DNA of 64,000 nt from Sporolactobacillus sp. STSJ-5 (GTDB lineage Bacteria > Bacillota > Bacilli > Bacillales > Sporolactobacillaceae): positions 62,001 to 126,000 of the forward strand of contig NZ_JANFOJ010000007.1 of the NCBI RefSeq assembly GCF_024385605.1, read 5' to 3'. The notes below the pieces were generated by a model. That model did no database searches and was not told where the DNA came from. It saw nothing but the letters and a program-made list of their open reading frames with translations. Position 1 is the stretch's first letter; each line of letters starts with the position of its first letter. This document shows, in pieces, positions 26,964 to 36,623 of the stretch. Position numbers and translations under genes: made by a program.

Positions 26964-27818
26964 TTGAGAAAACGACTGATTCGAGGCATATGTGCTGCTA
27001 TTCTTGCATCGCTCCTGTTGTCTCATACTTTTGAAGCCGATGCATTCTCAAATCGAGTCATTATGCGCGGTGATACGGGAGAAGATGTCGTCGAACTTCA
27101 GGCGCGTCTTCAGTACATTAGCTTCTATAAGGGAAAAATTGACGGTTCATTTGGCTATGGAACCTATTGGGCATTGCGTAATTTTCAGTCCCAATTTGGT
27201 TTGACCGTTGACGGTATGGTGGGAAGCACGACCAAGCAAAAATTAATAAAAGCTTCTCAATATGACCAAGCCTTTGTCAATCGCAACATAAGAGAAGGAA
27301 ATGAATTCACTTATTATGGAGGAGTCCCGCTTAATCAGCAAGTGAAGAAGAGAAATACTCAGTCATCGGGTGGCAATTCAGGCAATGCGAACAATAAGTC
27401 CGGAGGTGGGAATACACCGCAGCAAGGCGGCAACTACACAATGGATAACTTGCCTCAAGGTTACTCTAAATCAGATGTGAATCTGATGGCAAATGCGGTT
27501 TATGGAGAATCACGTGGTGAGCCATATATAGGCCAAGTTGCTGTTTCTGCGGTGATTATCAACCGAGTGGCAGACCCACGCTTTCCCAATAATATATCCG
27601 ATGTCATTTTTCAGCCGGGTGCATTTACAGCGGTCTCCGACGGACAAATATGGCTGACACCGAATGAGTCGGCTAAGAAAGCAGTAATGGATGCAATTAA
27701 CGGGTGGGATCCTTCGAATGGGGCTCTCTACTATTTTAATCCGGACACAGCAACATCTGCGTGGATCTGGACTAGACCTCAGATTGGGAAAATTGGCAAA
27801 CACATTTTTTGTAAATAG
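26964..27818 (+). CDS. sleB: spore cortex-lytic enzyme SleB
   Basis: Lytic transglycosylase of 284 residues that degrades cortex peptidoglycan during germination. A signal peptide (about 1-28) is followed by a peptidoglycan-binding repeat (RGDTGEDVVELQARLQYISF, about 33-90), a Gly/Asn/Ser-rich linker (about 130-160) and the hydrolase_2 catalytic domain starting LMANAVYGESRGEPYIGQVAV, whose Glu is the catalytic residue. The start is TTG at 26964, nine bases after GGGGAGG; the longer frame from 26841 overlaps the promoter and terminator and is rejected. ypeB follows after 11 bases. Confidence 0.93.
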   Translation: MRKRLIRGICAAILASLLLSHTFEADAFSNRVIMRGDTGEDVVELQARLQYISFYKGKIDGSFGYGTYWALRNFQSQFGLTVDGMVGSTTKQKLIKASQYDQAFVNRNIREGNEFTYYGGVPLNQQVKKRNTQSSGGNSGNANNKSGGGNTPQQGGNYTMDNLPQGYSKSDVNLMANAVYGESRGEPYIGQVAVSAVIINRVADPRFPNNISDVIFQPGAFTAVSDGQIWLTPNESAKKAVMDAINGWDPSNGALYYFNPDTATSAWIWTRPQIGKIGKHIFCK

Positions 27819-27829
27819 GGGGGACGCAT

Positions 27830-29158
27830 ATGAAACGCCGTTATTGGATTGCCGGTTTGTCTGTCATCGCGGTCGCTCTGCTGATCGGTCTTGGCGTTTG
27901 GGGCTATCAGGAGCACCAAATGAAGAAGACAGTGATGATAAACGCGGAAAATCACTACCAGCAAGCTTTTCATGAACTGACTTATTATGTTGATTCTTTA
28001 GAAGAATCTCTTGGGACGGCGCTTGCCATGCAGTCACGAGAATCAATGCGTCCGCAACTCGTGGAAACTTGGCGATTAAGTGCACTTGCTCATGCGGCAG
28101 CCAATGAACTTCCGCTTACCTTTTTGCCGTTCAACAGAACCAATGAATTTCTCGCGCATGTCGGTGAATTCACCTATAATACGGGTGTTAAAACGATTAA
28201 TGATCGCCCATTAAGTAATAAAGAATCCAAAAATCTTGCAAAACTTTATACAGAATCCATGACAATACGAGACGAATTAAGAGATGTTCAATCGAAGGTA
28301 ATGTCGCAGCACCTGCGTTGGATGGATGTTGAACAAGCTCTTAAAAGTAAAAAACAAAATCAGGATAATCAAGTCATTGATGGAATGAAGCGGGTGGACG
28401 GGCAAGCGACCGATTATACGCAAAGCTTCAGCCCTGAAAACCCGCGTAATGTTGTTCTTGAAAAAAAGAAGATTAATCCGATGAAAGGAGCACAGATAAA
28501 AAGCAGTCAAGCGGTTGATAATTTAAAGAAGTGGGTCAATAAACCGCACGCACAAACACGCAAAGTTACTCAGACTGGCAAAGGGTCAAATGTTCCTGCC
28601 TACGAAATTGCTATGAAGGATAAAGGAAGATCGTTGAACGCATCGGTAACAAAAAAAGGTGGCCATATTGCTTGGTTTCTTTTTGAACGTCCGGTTGAAA
28701 AAGAGACCATAAATCTATATGATGCCTCAAAAAGGTCAGAAACTTTTCTGAAACAGCGTCAAGTAAAGGATATGATTTTAACAAAACGTAACAAATATAA
28801 TCATGTTGCCGTACTAACTTATGTGCTTCAGAAAAACGGTGTTCGTGTCTATCCCGCATCGATGAGAATAAAAGTTGCGCTTGATAATGGTGAAATACTT
28901 GCATTTGATCAAACAGACTATTTATTTAATAAGTATGACGATGTTCCGCTTCAGCCTAAACTCTCAGAGAGTGAAGCTCGGAAACAACTGAATCCCAATC
29001 TAAAGGTACAGGAATCGGATCTCGCTGTTTTTCAGAACGCGATGTTGAAAAATGTGCTTTGCTATGAATTTTTTGCGACGCGAGCAAATGATACCTATCG
29101 TGTCATGCTGAATGCTGAGAATGGAGATCAGGAAAAAATAGAACTTTTGAAGGAATAG
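27830..29158 (+). CDS. ypeB: germination protein YpeB
   Basis: 442-residue partner of SleB, needed for its stability and localisation in the spore. One N-terminal membrane helix (about 6-24) is followed by a helical domain and C-terminal PepSY-like repeats (SESEARKQLNPNLKVQES). ATG after AGGGGGGACG. Co-transcribed with sleB as in B. subtilis. No terminator is seen before the next gene. Confidence 0.92.
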   Translation: MKRRYWIAGLSVIAVALLIGLGVWGYQEHQMKKTVMINAENHYQQAFHELTYYVDSLEESLGTALAMQSRESMRPQLVETWRLSALAHAAANELPLTFLPFNRTNEFLAHVGEFTYNTGVKTINDRPLSNKESKNLAKLYTESMTIRDELRDVQSKVMSQHLRWMDVEQALKSKKQNQDNQVIDGMKRVDGQATDYTQSFSPENPRNVVLEKKKINPMKGAQIKSSQAVDNLKKWVNKPHAQTRKVTQTGKGSNVPAYEIAMKDKGRSLNASVTKKGGHIAWFLFERPVEKETINLYDASKRSETFLKQRQVKDMILTKRNKYNHVAVLTYVLQKNGVRVYPASMRIKVALDNGEILAFDQTDYLFNKYDDVPLQPKLSESEARKQLNPNLKVQESDLAVFQNAMLKNVLCYEFFATRANDTYRVMLNAENGDQEKIELLKE

Positions 29159-29302
29159 CAGATGGATGCTGGTTAGATCTGTTTCCAAGGGGCTTGGCTG
29201 AACCGAGGATTCTACTGTATAATGAACACAAGGTGCAAGACTTTTGGAGTAATTTGGCAAAAGATGAATTCATGGTTGATTGAAAATGCGGAGGAGACGA
29301 TC

Positions 29303-29989
29303 ATGAAACTGAAGGTTGGCGGAACACTGGTCTTAGAACAAATGAACAATCATGCACAAAGTGTGCGCTATCGATGCAAGCTTGCCGAAGTTAAAGACAA
29401 TGCATTGCTGATTGATTATCCGATTGAAGAAAAAACAGGAAAAACACCAGTGCTTCTGAATGGAACTGTATTTACGGCTATATATATTAATGACAGTCAA
29501 GTCTTTCGTTTTCCGACAACGTTTATTCAACGAATTTCTGGTCAGGTTCCTTTGATGCTCATGAGTTTTGACGGTGAGGACAGCATGGAAGAGATTCAGC
29601 GTCGAAACTATGTCCGTGTGGAAGCGAACTTGGATATTGCGATCCATTCAAGTGAGGGGGCATTTCGCCCATTTACAACGATGACCAGTGATATTGGCGG
29701 CGGTGGATCATTAATCAACTTGCCCGATGATTTTCCAATTGAAGAAGAAGATTCGATTGTATCCTGGATTGTTCTTCCAATGACTTCAGGTGCTGATCAA
29801 TATATCAAGGTGCAATCGAGAGTCATTAGAATTTTTACTGATAAACACACAAATGGGAAAAGGGCGACCATTAAATTTTTGTTGCAGTCAGAGAGAGAAC
29901 GCCAGCCGATTATACGCTTTTGCTTTGAAAAGCAGCTGGAAGCAAGGAAAAAACTGCTCGAAATGGAATCGCGCAGACATAAAGGCTGA
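29303..29989 (+). CDS. motI: PilZ-domain protein, YpfA/MotI type
   Basis: 228 residues with a YcgR-like N-terminal domain and a C-terminal PilZ domain. In B. subtilis the protein at this locus (YpfA, MotI or DgrA) binds cyclic di-GMP and stops the flagellar motor by contacting MotA. The RxxxR half of the nucleotide site is present (QRRNYVRVEANL), but the second half reads SDIGGGG, so the usual serine of D/NxSxxG is glycine. Binding may be weaker. The ATG at 29303 follows GCGGAGGAG; an upstream in-frame start at 29222 has no ribosome site. cmk follows after 65 bases. Confidence 0.8.
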   Translation: MKLKVGGTLVLEQMNNHAQSVRYRCKLAEVKDNALLIDYPIEEKTGKTPVLLNGTVFTAIYINDSQVFRFPTTFIQRISGQVPLMLMSFDGEDSMEEIQRRNYVRVEANLDIAIHSSEGAFRPFTTMTSDIGGGGSLINLPDDFPIEEEDSIVSWIVLPMTSGADQYIKVQSRVIRIFTDKHTNGKRATIKFLLQSERERQPIIRFCFEKQLEARKKLLEMESRRHKG

Positions 29990-30054
29990 TAGACAGCAAA
30001 ATGTTTTTAAATAGTCAAACAATCAGTCAAGACAGATGGGAGTAAGCAGGTATT

Positions 30055-30732
30055 ATGGAGAATTTATTTCAAGTAGCAATTGACGGACCGGCAGCTGCAG
30101 GAAAAAGTACAGTTGCCAAAATTGCTGCAAAAACATTGGGGTTTGTTTATATTGATACAGGAGCGATGTATCGATCGCTCACGTATAAAGCACTTAAAGA
30201 GAAAGTCAATTTAAATAATGGGCAAGCGTTGAAAGAATTGTTGGATTCAACAGAAATTAAACTGGTACAAGGTGTCAGGGGACAGAAGGTGTACGTGGAC
30301 GGAGACGATGTGACTGACCTTATTCGCTATCCTGAGGTCTCCGAACATGTCTCACTGGTTTCTTCTTACGAGGCTGTGCGAGCTGAGATGGTGGACCGTC
30401 AGCGCAAATTAGCACAATCGTGCAGTGTTGTCATGGACGGACGAGATATTGGAACACATGTTCTTCCGAATGCGCAGGTTAAAATATTTTTAATTGCTTC
30501 AGTTGAAGAACGAGCAGTTCGCAGATATCGGGAAGAACTGCAAAAAGGCAGACATCCGTCCATGGAAACACTGAAGGAATCCATTGCACTCAGAGACAAA
30601 AAGGATATGGAAAGAGATGTTTCCCCACTTGTTAAAGCAGCAGATGCAGTGGCACTTGACACCACTTCGCTTAGCATTGAGGAAGTGGTTGAGAAAATTC
30701 TGCATTTTGTAAAGGAGAAACAGCCATCTTGA
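30055..30732 (+). CDS. cmk: cytidylate kinase
   Basis: Phosphorylates CMP and dCMP with ATP; 225 residues. The P-loop is IDGPAAAGKST, the nucleotide-binding region DTGAMYRSLTYKAL, and the CMP-site VVMDGRDIGTHVLP; the lid includes LRDKKDMERDVSPL. ATG at 30055. It overlaps plsC by four bases, and rpsA follows, the same cmk-plsC-rpsA order as in many Bacillales. Confidence 0.96.
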   Translation: MENLFQVAIDGPAAAGKSTVAKIAAKTLGFVYIDTGAMYRSLTYKALKEKVNLNNGQALKELLDSTEIKLVQGVRGQKVYVDGDDVTDLIRYPEVSEHVSLVSSYEAVRAEMVDRQRKLAQSCSVVMDGRDIGTHVLPNAQVKIFLIASVEERAVRRYREELQKGRHPSMETLKESIALRDKKDMERDVSPLVKAADAVALDTTSLSIEEVVEKILHFVKEKQPS

Positions 30733-31325
30733 ATCTCTATTCTTTTGGAAAAACATTAGTTAAAGTGTTTTATAAACTAACTTTTAGAATCCAGGTTATA
30801 GGGCGGGAAAACGTTCCTGAGCAGGGCGGTACACTGATCTGCAGCAACCACCTTTCTAATTTTGATCCACCGATGATCGGTATCAGTCTTGCGAGACCAT
30901 TAAGTTTTGTTGCTAAATCTGAGCTCTTCAATATCCCGGGCTTTGGTCGGCTGCTCAGCCACTTAAATGCTTTTCCAATAAAGCGCGGCACCGGAGATCG
31001 TGGCGCACTCAGAGTAGCAGTGAAGCTTATCCGAGAAGGACATGCATTGCTTATTTTTCCTGAAGGACACAGGAATCTGGAACATACGCCATTGAAGAAA
31101 GGCCTTTCAGGAGCAGGATTCTTTGCACTGCAGACGGATGCGGTTGTCGTTCCTTGTGCAATAATTGGCAACTATAAATTCAGAAGCAAGATGAAAATCA
31201 TTTTTGGCAAACCGATTAACACGAAAGAAATGAAAGAATTAAAGATGAAATCTTCAGAGGCAAGCGCAATCATCATGAAACATATTCAGGCATTGCTTGA
31301 TGAATACACAGAGCCAACTGCTTGA
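30729..31325 (+). CDS. plsC: 1-acyl-sn-glycerol-3-phosphate acyltransferase
   Basis: 198-residue membrane-associated acyltransferase making phosphatidic acid. The catalytic NHLSNFDPP motif (HxxxxD), the glycerol-phosphate motif FPEGHRNLEH and the segment GNYK are visible. A TTG start at 30729 overlaps the cmk stop, with AAAGGAG upstream. It completes, with PlsY encoded at 34270, the PlsX/Y/C route; plsX is not in this window. Confidence 0.92.
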   Translation: MNLYSFGKTLVKVFYKLTFRIQVIGRENVPEQGGTLICSNHLSNFDPPMIGISLARPLSFVAKSELFNIPGFGRLLSHLNAFPIKRGTGDRGALRVAVKLIREGHALLIFPEGHRNLEHTPLKKGLSGAGFFALQTDAVVVPCAIIGNYKFRSKMKIIFGKPINTKEMKELKMKSSEASAIIMKHIQALLDEYTEPTA

Positions 31326-31398
31326 CAAAAGCGTCTATTTGTAAGAAGTTATGAGTAGGATATTTTCTCGGTTGGTTAATTAAAGGAGGTCCCGGAGA

Positions 31399-32553
31399 AT
31401 GGTTGAAGAAGTAAATCATGAAATGGCATCTTTTGATGCGATTGGTGTAGGCGATGTAGTTAATGGAAAAGTAACAAAAGTTGAAGAAAAACATGCGTTA
31501 GTTGATGTTGGATATAAAGTGGACGGCATTCTGCCAATCAGCGAGCTTTCAAGCCTTCACGTTGAAAAAGTCTCGGATATGCTTCATGAAGGTGACGAGA
31601 TCAGTGTAAAGGTAACAAAGCTGGAAGATGATGAACTCGTCCTGTCGAAACGTGAAGTTGACGCAGACAGAGCATGGGGTGATCTCGAGGCTAAATTCAA
31701 CGAAAAAACTACATTTTCCGTTGAAATTGCTGATGTTGTTAAAGGCGGTTTGGTTGTTGACTTAGGTGTTCGCGGGTTTATTCCAGCTTCTCTTGTTGAA
31801 CGTCATTTTGTTGAAGATTTCAGTGACTATAAAGGCAAACCACTTGATGTTAAAATCGTCGAATTAGATCGTGAAAAGAGGAAAGTTATCCTTTCCCATC
31901 GTGCAGTTTTGGACGAAGAAGCGGATCAGAAAAAAATTGAGACGCTTCAAGGGATTAAAGAAGGTTCCGTCCTTGAAGGGACTGTTCAACGGCTGACTGA
32001 TTTCGGCGCATTTGTAGATATTGGCGGAGTTGATGGACTTGTTCACATTTCTCAACTTGCTCATTATCATGTGGAAACTCCTTCAGAAGTCGTCTCCGAA
32101 GGGGATAAAGTCAAGGTCAAAGTTTTATCGGTAGATCCTGCTAATGAACGGATCTCACTGTCAATTAAAGCAACTCAGCCTGGACCTTGGGAAACGGCAA
32201 AATCGAAGATCAATGCCGGTGATGTTCTTGAAGGAACAGTGAAAAGACTAGTTCCATTCGGTGCATTTGTTGAATTGCTCCCAGGTGTTGAAGGCTTAGT
32301 TCATATCTCCGAAATTTCACATGATCATATTGGAACTCCTGAAGAAGTGCTTTCAGAGAACCAGCAAATCAAGGTGAAAGTTCTGGATGTGAATTTTGAT
32401 GAACAACGTGTATCGTTGAGCATCAAAGCACTTGAAGAACCAAAAGCAGAAAATCATGCAGAACAGCCTGCTGAAACACCTGAGATTGAAGAAGCAACAA
32501 CAGGTTTTTCCCTTGGTGACATGATTGGCGATCAGTTAAAAAAATATAAATAA
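31399..32553 (+). CDS. rpsA: 30S ribosomal protein S1 homologue
   Basis: 384 residues with four S1 RNA-binding domains (about 17-85, 103-168, 189-258 and 274-345), each with the motif pattern GxVxxxxxFGAFVxxxGxxGLVHISE. The short four-domain form is typical of Bacillales (YpfD). The acidic tail (about 350-380) is less conserved. ATG after AAAGGAGG. A terminator follows at 32577. Confidence 0.95.
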   Translation: MVEEVNHEMASFDAIGVGDVVNGKVTKVEEKHALVDVGYKVDGILPISELSSLHVEKVSDMLHEGDEISVKVTKLEDDELVLSKREVDADRAWGDLEAKFNEKTTFSVEIADVVKGGLVVDLGVRGFIPASLVERHFVEDFSDYKGKPLDVKIVELDREKRKVILSHRAVLDEEADQKKIETLQGIKEGSVLEGTVQRLTDFGAFVDIGGVDGLVHISQLAHYHVETPSEVVSEGDKVKVKVLSVDPANERISLSIKATQPGPWETAKSKINAGDVLEGTVKRLVPFGAFVELLPGVEGLVHISEISHDHIGTPEEVLSENQQIKVKVLDVNFDEQRVSLSIKALEEPKAENHAEQPAETPEIEEATTGFSLGDMIGDQLKKYK

Positions 32554-32576
32554 TTTAATGCGTGAACATGAAAGAG

Positions 32577-32625
32577 GCGGAAAATGTTTGGAAGCTTACC
32601 TGCTCCCTGCTTTTTCCGCTTTTTC
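32577..32625 (+). terminator. rho-independent terminator after rpsA
   Basis: GCGGAAAA (32577-32584) and TTTTCCGC (32612-32619) pair around a long loop and are followed by T residues. Confidence 0.7.
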
Positions 32626-32935
32626 AAGGCTGTGATGGAATCTTAATACTGATTTGCATAGGTTATTGCTGCATGGGCAATAAATGAGATATACAATTCG
32701 AGAACGTTTAATTTTTGGACCTCTCCTGTTAAAGGAAAGGTTTCTTTTATGATTAGCTTTGTTCATTAATATTTGATGAAGTGATTAGTGAAAGATGAAG
32801 AACCCTTGCTAGATCATCACTGATACGAAATCATTATGATGAGTAACAAATTGATGATGATAGAACAGAGGAACCAGGGGGAAATTTGCCCCTAAGTAAA
32901 CCTCGATCATGATCAGTTTTTGAAGGAGGAACATT
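32626..32935. other. intergenic region before der
   Basis: AT-rich stretch after the rpsA terminator. No gene, riboswitch or clear promoter is seen. The only start-proximal signal is GAAGGAGG directly before the der ATG. Confidence 0.5.
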
Positions 32936-34252
32936 ATGTCTAAACCTACGATTGCTATAGTCGGCCGTCCTAATGTCGGAAAATCTACCCTGTTCAACCG
33001 TATTGTCGGTGGCCGCATGGCCATTGTTGAGGATAAACCGGGCGTTACAAGAGACAGGCTGTATGGAAACGGATCTTGGCTGACCAATGAATTCCATGTC
33101 ATCGACACCGGTGGTATTGATCTTGGCGATGAGCCGCTGCTCGCGCAAATGCGCGCCCAAGCTGAAATTGCCGTTGATGAATCTGATGTGATCTTGTTTC
33201 TGGTCGATGGACGAACAGGATTAACGGATGCCGACGAAGCAGTTGCCCAATTATTAAGAAGATCCAAGAAGCCTGTTGTTCTTGGTGTAAATAAGTTAGA
33301 TAATTTTAAGCAAAAAGAATTGATGTACGAGTTCTACTCTGTAGGACTTGGGGATCCTTATGCGATTTCATGCGCACATGGACAAGGCATAGGCGATTTG
33401 CTCGATGCAGTGATTGATAAATTTCCGAAATCTGAGCCTAACCCGGAAGAGGACGGCGCTATTCGCTTTGCTTTGATCGGCCGTCCTAATGTGGGCAAGT
33501 CGTCTCTCGTCAACACAATACTCGGCAAGGAACGTGTGATTGTTAGTGATATTGCGGGAACGACACGTGATGCGATCGACTCTCCATTTACACGCAACGG
33601 TCAAAATTTTGTTATTGTCGATACAGCAGGTATCCGCCGCCGGGGACGTGTCTATGAAAAGACGGAAAAATACAGCGTGCTTCGAGCGCAGCGTTCCATT
33701 GAAGAGTCCGATGTGGTTTTGGTTTTGATAAACGGAGAAGAAGGAATAATCGAACAGGACAAAAAAATTGCCGGTTACGCGCACGATGCAGGACGAGCGA
33801 TTGTTATTGTAGTTAATAAATGGGATGCTGTTGAAAAAGACGGGAAGACCATGGACAAGTTCAAGAAGAAAATTCGTGAACAGTTTCAATTTATTGACTA
33901 TGCACCGATCGTTTTCCTATCTGCGTTAACCGGAAGCCGTGTTGATCAAATTCTGCCGGTTATTGAGCAGGTAGCTGAAAACCATAGCCTGCGTGTGCAG
34001 ACAAGTTTGTTGAATGATTGTATTATGGATACGGTAGCTATGACGCCGCCACCGTCAGATAAAGGTAAGCGATTGAAAATTTATTATGGTACTCAAGTAG
34101 CCGTTCGTCCGCCAGTATTCGTATTGTTTGTCAATGATCCGGAGCTTCTGCATTTTTCTTATGTGCGCCATATTGAAAACAGGCTTCGTGAGACTTTTGG
34201 ATTCATTGGTACACCGATAAAAATATTATCAAGAAAAAAGAATGAGAAGTAA
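32936..34252 (+). CDS. der: ribosome-associated GTPase Der (EngA)
   Basis: 438-residue GTPase with two tandem G domains needed for 50S subunit assembly. Each domain has its P-loop [10 protein letters not shown] (about residues 9-17 and 182-190); NKLD and NKWD guanine-specificity motifs follow. A C-terminal KH-like domain binds rRNA. ATG at 32936 after GAAGGAGG. plsY and gpsA follow on the same strand. Confidence 0.97.
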   Translation: MSKPTIAIVGRPNVGKSTLFNRIVGGRMAIVEDKPGVTRDRLYGNGSWLTNEFHVIDTGGIDLGDEPLLAQMRAQAEIAVDESDVILFLVDGRTGLTDADEAVAQLLRRSKKPVVLGVNKLDNFKQKELMYEFYSVGLGDPYAISCAHGQGIGDLLDAVIDKFPKSEPNPEEDGAIRFALIGRPNVGKSSLVNTILGKERVIVSDIAGTTRDAIDSPFTRNGQNFVIVDTAGIRRRGRVYEKTEKYSVLRAQRSIEESDVVLVLINGEEGIIEQDKKIAGYAHDAGRAIVIVVNKWDAVEKDGKTMDKFKKKIREQFQFIDYAPIVFLSALTGSRVDQILPVIEQVAENHSLRVQTSLLNDCIMDTVAMTPPPSDKGKRLKIYYGTQVAVRPPVFVLFVNDPELLHFSYVRHIENRLRETFGFIGTPIKILSRKKNEK

Positions 34253-34269
34253 GAGGAGAGGTTTGAATC

Positions 34270-34872
34270 ATGCTGATCGCGTTTTCTATAATTATTTCTT
34301 ATCTTATCGGATCAATCAGCTTCAGCTACTTAATTACAAAGAAGATTAAAAAGATTGACATCCGCCAAACAGGCAGCGGCAACGCAGGCGCAACAAATAC
34401 GATGCGTGTGCTGGGAACAGGACCTGCCGTTGGGGTATTGATTTTGGACGTTCTAAAAGGGGTTGTTTGCATTTTGATGGCCAATTTACTTGGCTTACCC
34501 GACTGGGCGGTGGCACTGTCCGGTTTAGCGGCAATAATCGGACATGATTTCCCTATTTATTACGGTTTTAAAGGCGGCAAGGGCGTTGCAACAACTATTG
34601 GCGTCTTTTTTATGATTATGCCGCTTTTTGCGTTAATTGCAGGTGTCATTACCATCTTGATTATCGCAGTCACACGTTTTGTTTCGCTAGGATCTTTGTT
34701 TTTCCTTTTGTTTACGCCAATATTGGGATGGATCATTCATGGCTATTCCGCAGGCGTCTTAGTTGTGGCCTTTTTAATTACGGTCCTGGCCTTTTATCAG
34801 CATCGGGCGAACATCGTTCGGTTAATTCAAGGTAAGGAAAATAAACTCGGCCACAAGAAAGCTCAGGCTTAA
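34270..34872 (+). CDS. plsY: glycerol-3-phosphate acyltransferase PlsY
   Basis: 200-residue integral membrane enzyme that moves an acyl chain from acyl-phosphate to glycerol-3-phosphate, the first step of phospholipid synthesis. Three cytoplasmic motifs are seen: SGNAGATNTMR, GHDFPIYYGFKGGKGVATT and the C-terminal QHRANIVRLIQGKE. Several hydrophobic helices. ATG after AGAGGAGAGG, 17 bases after der. Confidence 0.96.
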   Translation: MLIAFSIIISYLIGSISFSYLITKKIKKIDIRQTGSGNAGATNTMRVLGTGPAVGVLILDVLKGVVCILMANLLGLPDWAVALSGLAAIIGHDFPIYYGFKGGKGVATTIGVFFMIMPLFALIAGVITILIIAVTRFVSLGSLFFLLFTPILGWIIHGYSAGVLVVAFLITVLAFYQHRANIVRLIQGKENKLGHKKAQA

Positions 34873-34919
34873 GAATTTTCTGTTGTTCGCTGTAAACTTT
34901 GAATCGAGGAGGCAGAGCA

Positions 34920-35966
34920 ATGAAGAAAATAGCAGTTTTGGGAGCTGGAAGCTGGGGTACTGCGCTTTCGATGGTACTCGCGGATAATGGTTTCACAGTT
35001 TCGCTTTGGAGCCACAGAAAAGAGCAGGCAAACGAAATTCTGCACGAGCATACAAATCAAAAGTATCTGCCAGGGGTTGTGCTATCTGATCTAATTAGCG
35101 GTACAAATAGTTTGAGTGAGGCTCTTAGTCATGCATCCGCTGTGCTTCTTGTTGTTCCAGCAAAGGCAATGCGTGATGTATTGAAGCAGATTCGTACCAT
35201 TATCGAACAGCCAATCTTGTTCGTTCATGGTGTGAAAGGTATTGAACCGGGATCGTTTAAACGGATGTCTGAGGTTATTGAGGAAGAGATCCCTGCATCG
35301 CTTCGAACAGCAGTTGTGGTTCTTTCAGGACCCAGCCATGCTGAAGAGGTTGCCTTGAGACATCCTACAACGGTTGCCGTTGCATCGTCTAATATTAATG
35401 CTGCTCAAGAAGCACAGGATCTCTTTTTTAATCATTATTTTCGTGTGTATACCAATGAAGATACAGTAGGCGTAGAAATAGGCGGTGCATTAAAAAACAT
35501 TATTGCACTTGGTGCAGGCTTGCTTGACGGACTCGGTTACGGAGATAACGCAAAGGCTGCGTTGATTACTCGTGGGCTCGCGGAGATATCCCGACTTGGG
35601 ACGAAAATGGGTGCACATCCATTGACATTTATAGGGCTGACCGGCATGGGTGATTTAATCGTTACCTGTACGAGTGTGCACAGCAGAAACTGGCGAGCAG
35701 GAAATTTGCTTGGTAAAGGTGAGAAGCTTGATACTGTATTACAACAGATGGGGATGGTTGTAGAGGGTGTCCGGACAGCAGAAGCTGCTTATGCCTTAGC
35801 TAAAAAGATGAACATAGAAATGCCGATCACGACTGCAATCTATCAGGTATTATTTGAAGATAAGCATCCAAAAGAAGCGGTTGACGAATTGATGAATCGT
35901 GATAAGAAGGATGAAATTGAGCCGCTTTCTCAAAGCCTGGCTGAAAAAATAGCACGGGAACAATAG
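34920..35966 (+). CDS. gpsA: NAD(P)-dependent glycerol-3-phosphate dehydrogenase
   Basis: 348 residues. Reduces dihydroxyacetone phosphate to sn-glycerol-3-phosphate, feeding PlsY encoded just upstream. The dinucleotide-binding motif [10 protein letters not shown], the catalytic lysine in [29 protein letters not shown] and [12 protein letters not shown] are all present. ATG at 34920 follows GAGGAGG; the frame extends to 34899 but lacks support. Confidence 0.96.
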   Translation: MKKIAVLGAGSWGTALSMVLADNGFTVSLWSHRKEQANEILHEHTNQKYLPGVVLSDLISGTNSLSEALSHASAVLLVVPAKAMRDVLKQIRTIIEQPILFVHGVKGIEPGSFKRMSEVIEEEIPASLRTAVVVLSGPSHAEEVALRHPTTVAVASSNINAAQEAQDLFFNHYFRVYTNEDTVGVEIGGALKNIIALGAGLLDGLGYGDNAKAALITRGLAEISRLGTKMGAHPLTFIGLTGMGDLIVTCTSVHSRNWRAGNLLGKGEKLDTVLQQMGMVVEGVRTAEAAYALAKKMNIEMPITTAIYQVLFEDKHPKEAVDELMNRDKKDEIEPLSQSLAEKIAREQ

Positions 35967-36027
35967 GTGGCACGTTACTCCCTCCTTGCATACTATGTAA
36001 AGAATGCAGGGTAAAGGAGGACGTTCA

Positions 36028-36291
36028 TTGGATTCTAATAATCCTTTTTTTGATAACATTGAAAAGAAGACGAACGTGAAGAAAGAGGATATCCTGGAGA
36101 TAGCCAACTCAGTTTCAAACGCTAATTTCAGCGATCCTAAGGTCGTCAGAGAACTCATTGCTCGCATTGGGAGTACAGCAGGCGTACCCGTTTCAAAGGA
36201 AAAGGAAGAGGCTATTGTGAAAGCCATTACTTCGGGTAATATGCCGAGCAATCTTACATCGCTGTCAAAAATTTTCGGCCCAAAACGATAA
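36028..36291 (+). CDS. spoVIF: stage VI sporulation protein F family
   Basis: 87 residues, helical, with the family pattern FFDNIEKKTNVKKEDILEIANSV, then NFSDPKVVRELI and a final GNMPSNLTSLSKIFG. SpoVIF-family proteins take part in late coat assembly in B. subtilis; the exact role of this copy beside spoIVA is not known. The start is TTG at 36028, eight bases after AAAGGAGG; an ATG at 36004 would lie ahead of that site and is rejected. Confidence 0.8.
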   Translation: MDSNNPFFDNIEKKTNVKKEDILEIANSVSNANFSDPKVVRELIARIGSTAGVPVSKEKEEAIVKAITSGNMPSNLTSLSKIFGPKR

Positions 36292-36394
36292 GTATTGGGC
36301 CGTCGCCAGCGGCAAACGAAGTAGGAATAGCATAATGTATAGGTGCGTCAATCATTCTGCAAGAGCGCAAAGGGCGTGGAAGGAATTAGTCATG

Positions 36395-36431
36395 TGGAGA
36401 GAAAACGGCAACGTTTTCTCTCCATTTTTTT
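36395..36431 (+). terminator. strong rho-independent terminator before spoIVA
   Basis: A perfect 13-base stem (36395-36407 with 36412-36424), GCAA loop and seven T. It separates gpsA-spoVIF from spoIVA. Confidence 0.92.
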
Positions 36432-36623
36432 ATCCATAAATGGCATAAAAAAATTATTGGACAATAGTTTAGTATAGATAGGCAGCCGAAACACTTGCGC
36501 TGCCGGCCCATTTTTCAACAGATCGCTTCGGAAGATCAAATTTTTATTGGCATAATCAATGGACAAAGTCATATGTTTAGAACGATCACCGAGGTAGTTT
36601 ATTGCAGAAGGAGGAGCGGGAGG
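36432..36623. other. spoIVA upstream region
   Basis: Contains the spoIVA ribosome site (GAAGGAGG at 36607). Sigma-E-like sequences were sought; GCATAATCA near 36550 is the nearest -10 but its -35 is poor, so no promoter is called. Confidence 0.4.

Noticed and set aside
32809-33889. Long antisense frames opposite der
   Set aside because: They mirror the codon structure of der on the other strand and have no start signals or family resemblance.
36271-36303. Terminator after spoVIF formed by CGGCCCAA/TTGGGCCG
   Set aside because: The stem is good but no T tract follows on the plus strand; the clear terminator is at 36395.
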